A stretch of 64,000 bases of DNA from Entophlyctis helioformis. Taxonomy: Eukaryota; Chytridiomycota; Chytridiomycetes; Chytridiales; Chytriomycetaceae. Of the stretch, positions 58,699 to 64,000 are shown in pieces. Each line of letters begins with the position of its first letter. Position 1 is the first letter of the stretch. The position numbers and the translations under genes are program-made. The stretch covers positions 58,362-122,361 of the forward strand of contig JAHLKH010000069.1 of the NCBI GenBank assembly GCA_025526915.1. The letters run 5' to 3'. The notes under the pieces were generated by a model that saw only the letters and a program-made list of their open reading frames with translations, searched no databases and was not told where the DNA came from.

Positions 58699-61600
58699 TC
58701 AGGCGACCCATTCCTGCCAGCTGTGCACGGCATCGCGCTTGGCACGGTGCCCGCCACACTCGCCATACGTGCGGAGGGCATCCACAAGCACGACGGCGCC
58801 CTTGATCTCATTGACAAGGCCGAGGCCAAGATCGACGCCCATCCGTCGCACAAGGTACTTGACGTCATCGACTCCGGCCGCGCGACCGCCGCAGAGCGAA
58901 AACACAACCTCGATGTGGTGGCGGTCGACCAGTTTCTTGAACGCCCGGCGGTCGCTCAGGAGGCGGACGACTGCCTCGGCATCGCTGGCCGAGACGCTAC
59001 CAGCCAGCGAGGCAAGCGTATCCGCAACATGCACGCCTTCGGCAGCCAGCGCATGGACCGTGCCAACCGTGTCCGCAATGACGCGGTACCCCATGCCAGC
59101 AAGCTCGCGCGCAACATAGGCAGCCTCGCCCACCAGCGTGAGGCCGTCGACCGAGACCACGACACCGGCGCCAGCACTCATCGGCACGCGCTTAAAGTTG
59201 TTGTGGTTCGAGAACAGCGCCGTCACGAGCGCCTCGTGCACATCGCGGCCAAAGCATGCCACTTCGCCCGTCGACGCCATCTCGACGCCGAGCATCGGGT
59301 CCGCTCCCGCGAGCCGCGTCCAGCTGAACACTGGTGCCTTGACCGCCTTGTACCCACGGCCGGCACGCTGCCGCTCCCGCTGCTCCAGCATGAGATCCCG
59401 CCCGCCGTACTCGGCTGCGAGGCTGGCGTCCCCGACGACCGCCCGCGTAGCCAGCTGGATAAAGTTGGTGTCGAGCACCTTGGACACAAACGGAAACGAG
59501 CGCGACGCGCGCAGGTTGCACTCAATGACCTTGAGCGTGTACCCGGCCGCCCCATCGCGCGACAGAATGATCTGCATGTTGAACGGCCCCGTGATGCGGA
59601 ACGCCTTGGCCACCTTTTCCGCAATCACTTTGCAGTCGGCGACGATGCCGTCCGTGAGCCCCGCTAGCCCGATGCCCCGCTGGCGGTTGGCGCGCGCGCG
59701 CGGGTCCGTGATCTCGTCGTCGTAGACGGGCGGCAGCACCAGCGTGGCGTCGCCCGAATGCACGCCGGCATTCTCAATGTGCTGCGACACGGCGTACACG
59801 ACCAGCTTGCCGTCGGCACCAACGGCGTCCACGTCCAGCTCCTGTGCGCCTTGGATGAACTTGGTGATCACGACCGGGTGCTCGGGCGAGAGCGTCGTTG
59901 CAAGACTCAGGTATCGCTCGAGACTGGCGGCATCGTGCGCCACGTTCATGGCTGCACCCGAGAGCACGTACGACGGCCGCACAAGCACGGGGTACCTGTA
60001 TCACCACCATCACCACCCGTCAGCCAAGCAGGCCAGACAACAACGCCTATCCGTGCACACGCCAGCGCAAAACAACTCACGTCACGCGTTCCGCAAACGC
60101 AAGCGCCTCGGCCGTCGACCGCAGCTCCTTCCATTCCGGCTGGTCCACGCCAATGTCGTCGAGGATCCTCGAAAACTTTTCGCGGTCCTCGGCCGAGTCC
60201 ACGTCGACGGGGCTCGTGCCCAGCACCGCCACACCGCGCTGCCACAGCTTGAGGGCAATGTTTTGCGGCAGCTGCCCGCCGACGCTGACAATGCATCCGC
60301 TCGCCTGCTCCAGCTCGTAAATGTCGAGCACGCGCTCCAGCGACAGCTCTTCAAAGTACAGGCGGTCGCACTCGTCAAAGTCGGTCGACACCGTCTCTGG
60401 GTTGTAGTTGACCATGACCGTGCGGTGGCCGAGCGTCCGCAGCGCGCGGATCGTCGACACGCCGCACCAGTCAAACTCGACACTCGAGCCGATGCGGTAC
60501 ACGCCCGAGCCGAGCACCATGATGCCGCGCTCGTCAAAGCTCACGTCGTTGGTCGACGCGTTGTACGTCGTGTACAGGTAGTTGGTGGCCGCAGGGAACT
60601 CGGCCGCCAGCGTGTCGATGCGCTTGACAAACGGCACGATGCCGAGCGCCTTGCGCGTCTGGCGGACGGCAGCTTCGGATGCACCGGCCAGACGGCCAAT
60701 CTGCTGGTCAGAGAAACCGGCGCGCTTGGCGCGGTCGAGGAGGTTGCGGTGCGGCGGCGGTGACGACAAGGACGATGGCGATTCGGTCGCGGCCACGGTC
60801 GCGGTCATGGGAGCTGCAGACTGCGAGGCAGCCGCATCGCCGTGCTCAAACACCGTCTTGCCGTCGATGCCAGCGAGCTCTGTGCGGATCTTGGCAATGT
60901 TCTGCAGCTTGTACAGGAACCACTTGTCAATCTTGGTCAGGTCATGGATGCGGTCGACCGAGTACCCGCGGTCGAGCATGGCGTGTCCAACGGCAAACAG
61001 ACGCTGGTCGGTCGGGTTGGTGAGCGCCGCATCCAGATTCTCAAAGGGCAGCGACTGGAAGCCCTCAAACTTGGGATCGACCATGCGGACCGCCTTCTGG
61101 AGCGACTCTTCCCACGTGCGGCCAATGGCCATGACCTCGCCGACGCTCTTCATGGACGAGCCAATGTCGCGGGCAACGTGCTGGAACTTGGACAGGTCCC
61201 AGCGCGGGATCTTGGTGACGACATAGTCCAGCGACGGCTCAAAGTTGGCGGTCGTGGTCTTGGTGACGGCGTTGCGGAGCTCCGGCAGCGTGGCACCCAG
61301 CGCAATCTTGGCAGCCACAAACGCGAGCGGGTAGCCCGTCGCCTTGGAAGCGAGCGCGCTGCTGCGCGACAGTCGCGCATTGACCTCGATGACGGCATAC
61401 TCGAGCGAGTTGGGGTTGAGGGCGTACTGCACGTTGCACTCGCCGACGACGCCGAGATGGCGGATGATCTTGATGGCCGCCGTGCGGAGCATGTGGAACT
61501 CTTCGTCCGAGAGCGTCTGTGAGGGAGCCACGACGATCGAGTCGCCCGTGTGCACGCCGAGGGGGTCAAAGTTTTCCATGTTGCAGACGGTGATGCAGTT

Positions 61601-62906
61601 GTTCTCGGCATCGCGCACGACTTCGTACTCGACCTCTTTCCAGCCCTTCATGGAGCGCTCGACAAGGATCTGCGGCGACAGCGAGAGGGACTTTGTGGCG
61701 AGATGGTAGAGGGCGGGCTCGTCGTCGGCGAAGCCGGATCCAAGGCCGCCCAGCGCGTAAGCCGAGCGAACAATGACCGGGTAGCCAATGTTGGCAGCAG
61801 CCGCGAGCGCGTCTTCGACGGTGTTGACAGCAACCGACTTGGCGGCCGGGATGTTGATCTCTGTAGATCAGGTTGGATACGATGGAAAGACAAGATATGA
61901 GAAGCGGGAGAAAGACAAGCATCCAAGCCAGTCAGTCAGTCAACAGTCAGTCACGCAAAGCACGACAGTCGTGTCCACCTTGAAGGGCCTTGGCAAACAG
62001 GTCGCGATCCTCGGACAGCTCGAGCGTCTTGATGGGCGTGCCGAGCACCTTGACGTTGTGCTTGGCCAGGACGCCAGAGTTTGCGAGCTCGATGCCGCAG
62101 TTGAGGGCACTCTGGCCGCCAAACGTGAGCAGGATGCCGTCGGGCTTTTCCTTTTCAATGACGTACTCGATGTACTCTGGGCGGACGGGGACAAAGTAGA
62201 CGACATGGGCAAGATCGCGGCCGGTCTGGATGGTGGCGATGTTGGGGTTGATGAGGATGGTGTGGACGCCCTCTTCCTTGAGAGCCTTGATGGCCTGCGA
62301 GCCCGAGTAGTCGAACTCGCCGGCCTGGCCGATGGAGAGGCCGCCCGAGCCGACGATCACGACGCGGCGGGCGGCAGGCTCGCGCACCAAGGTGCCGGCT
62401 GGGACGTCCGAGTCTGGCGCGTGCGGCGAGTCTGGCGATGAGTGCGATGAGTGCAATGAGTGCGATGACGGTGATGACGACGATGACAGGGCACGGAAAG
62501 GCTCGTGCCAGCAGGACGCTTTGGCGGTGAGGGCCTTGAGCGCAAACGAGCGAAAGGCCGCAAGCGGGGAAGAATGAAACGGCGAGGCGGGGGCGGGCAG
62601 GCCGCACGTCATGGCAGCGGGGCTAGCGGGGCTGGAGGGGCCAGCGGGACTAGCGGGGTTGTAGGGGGCGGCATCGGCACCGGCACCGGCACCGGCATCC
62701 GAGGGGCGGGCGAGGGTCGACAGCGAGCGGGCGACGCGGGCTGGCGACGGGCGAGCAGACGCACGTTCTTGCACGTGCAAGCGGCGCACGCGACGAAGCA
62801 GCGATGGCAGCGATGGCAGCGATGGCAGCGATACGAGCGGGGCAGGCGGGGCAGGCGGGTGGGCGATGCGGGCGACGAGGGCCGCAGCAGCGCGGACGGC
62901 CGGCAT
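58699..62906 (-). CDS. CPA2: Carbamoyl-phosphate synthase large chain, arginine-specific, mitochondrial
   Basis: Exons 62906-61979, 61860-60081 and 59995-58699 give 1334 residues. The N-terminal about 200 residues are Arg/Ala/Ser/Pro-rich with few acids, typical of matrix targeting plus a disordered stretch. The first synthetase half follows: [21 protein letters not shown], then an ATP-grasp with ALGGLGSGF and [20 protein letters not shown]. After the oligomerisation helix comes the second half ([32 protein letters not shown]) and an MGS-like C-terminal domain. It makes carbamoyl phosphate from glutamine-derived ammonia, bicarbonate and two ATP, with the small chain Cpa1, for arginine synthesis. 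There is no fused glutaminase, DHOase or ATCase, so it is not the pyrimidine CAD-type enzyme. Confidence 0.92.
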
Positions 62907-63357
62907 GGCGTGTTGGCAGGACGGCTTACTGGCTGTTGGGCAGATGGGCCAGATGGGCAGATGGGGGCAAGAGGGCAGATGGGCAATGGAGCACGAGGGC
63001 ACAGGCAGTCACAGGCAGTTGGAGTGGTGCAGCAGGTGATCGGCGAGGTAGTCGTTGGCAACGACTTCGAAGCGGTGGCTGTAGACGCAGGGGCGCGGCG
63101 TGGGCGTGGGCGGGGGCGTGGCGAGGGACGGCGTGGTGGGCGGCGTGGTGGTTGGTTGGCTGGTTGGCTGGTTGGTAGGCTCGTAGGAAGGCTCGTAGCA
63201 AGGCTCGTAGGAAGGTTCGTAGGAAGGCTCGTTGAACGGCTCGTAGGACGGCTGGTAAGTTGCGCGGAAAGAAGGTTGCACAACGTCAGATACGATGAAG
63301 GACAGACACGACGGTTGCGACCTGCGAAACACGCTTTGACTGCAAGTGTCCATCATC
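62907..63357. promoter_or_regulatory. Divergent promoter with 12-bp repeats
   Basis: Shared by CPA2 and CGI121. A GGCTCGTAGGAA repeat (about six imperfect copies, 63176-63254) reads in an open minus-strand frame as SYEP units. A GGGCAGAT repeat lies at 62938-62986. Confidence 0.5.
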
Positions 63358-64000
63358 ATGGCGGTTCTGGCCGTGCCTGCGCTGCTGGACCTGCCGCAGC
63401 CGCCTGCCACGACGGCGACGGCGACGACAACGACAACGACAGCAGCAGCAGCAGCAGCAACCAGCGACATCCTCGGCTGCCCGCACGTGCATCTGTTCAC
63501 GGGCGTCGCCAACACCGCGGCCCTGCTGCCGCTGCTGCGGGCCCCGCCGTCGCCGCTCGGCCCGCCGTCCGCCACGTACCTCGACGCCGCCCGCCTGCTG
63601 TCGCCGTTCCAGCTGGCCGTCGCCGTCGCCAAGGCCCGCCTCAACGTGCTCGCCGGCCGCATGCGCACCCGCTCGCTGCAGGCCGAGATCCTGCTCGCCC
63701 TCTCGCCCGACACCTCCATCGCCGACGCCTTTGCGCGCTTTGGCCTGTCGTCGGCCACGTCCGCCATCCTCGTCGTCTCGCTCGATCCCAACGACGACGT
63801 GCGTCTGTCTGGCTGCTGTGTCTGTCTGTCTGTTGTCTGTCTGCTGTCTGACTCCCTCTATCCGACTCCCTCGCCCAGGAGGTCCTCGCCCGTCTCAAAC
63901 ACCACATCCAAGGCACCCATGTCGCCGACTCGCTCGATCTGGCTGCCTTGCGGGACATGGACGCCATTTCAAAGGTTCGATGCTCGCTCGTCTCTCTCTC
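63358..64000 (+). CDS. CGI121: EKC/KEOPS subunit CGI121 (TPRKB), 3'-partial
   Basis: Exon 1 63358-63798 and exon 2 63879-63974, then a probable donor (AAG/GTTCGA) and the window edge. After a Thr/Ala-rich N-terminus, the domain reads HVHLFTGVANTAALLPLL, LLSPFQLAVAVAKA, MRTRSLQAEILLALSPD, TSIADAFARFGLSSATSAILVVS. The order and conserved positions (K-T-R-(S/T)-L...EI...LS...I..A...FGI) match yeast Cgi121 and human TPRKB. The protein binds Bud32/PRPK and helps the KEOPS complex make t6A on tRNA. The C-terminal exon is outside the window. Confidence 0.85.
   Translation, partial: MAVLAVPALLDLPQPPATTATATTTTTTAAAAAATSDILGCPHVHLFTGVANTAALLPLLRAPPSPLGPPSATYLDAARLLSPFQLAVAVAKARLNVLAGRMRTRSLQAEILLALSPDTSIADAFARFGLSSATSAILVVSLDPNDDVRLSGCCVCLSVVCLLSDSLYPTPSPRRSSPVSNTTSKAPMSPTRSIWLPCGTWTPFQRFDARSSLS

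Overview
The window is a GC-rich, intron-dense fungal nuclear segment. Introns are short (about 55-120 nt, GT..AG, donors mostly GTRNGT), intergenic spaces are tight, and both strands are used equally. A MAK/ICK-type kinase and an RNF32-like RING-IQ-RING protein (families usually linked to cilia), a complex I subunit, a mitochondrial carbamoyl-phosphate synthase, Crinkler-like REase-kinase genes, a chromovirus and a Fanzor-type nuclease together suggest a zoosporic, early-diverging fungus, most likely a chytrid. This is inference from gene content; there is no rRNA or other marker in the window.

Layout. 1-5.4 kb: two membrane proteins and a C2H2 zinc-finger protein. 5.4-13.5 kb: MAK-like kinase, vacuolar aspartic proteinase and a dual-specificity phosphatase, all on the minus strand. 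13.7-27.0 kb: one very large minus-strand gene whose first exons encode a FEN1/XPG-type PIN nuclease and whose last exons encode a TnpB/Fanzor RuvC nuclease with zinc ribbon. It is split by a 6.65-kb chromodomain Ty3/gypsy element flanked by a perfect 5-bp target duplication (TAAAC). 27.4-42.5 kb: housekeeping genes (NDUFB2-like, a long disordered protein, an NDT1-type carrier, an M1 aminopeptidase, a PQ-loop protein, RNF32-like, bL35m, a small SMP-type protein). 42.7-50.0 kb: a tandem segmental duplication of about 3.4 kb carrying a Crinkler-type coiled-coil/REase/kinase gene. The left copy is broken and carries a truncated piece of the neighbouring ABC transporter. 49.7-58.5 kb: an ABCC transporter and two tandem HSL-type alpha/beta hydrolases with matching paired CCAAT boxes. 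58.7-64 kb: the arginine-type CPS large chain, divergent from a CGI121/TPRKB KEOPS subunit that runs off the edge.

The candidate new system is the XPG-Fanzor composite: two unrelated nuclease folds in what reads as one multi-exon gene, with most expected catalytic acids present, interrupted in an exon by a young retrotransposon. A second window-wide signal is technical or biological. About nine genes or reading frames need exactly one extra base to stay open, always a missing base and never a surplus one, which looks like systematic single-base deletions in the assembly. Exon coordinates below were derived by eye from splice consensus and frame arithmetic.
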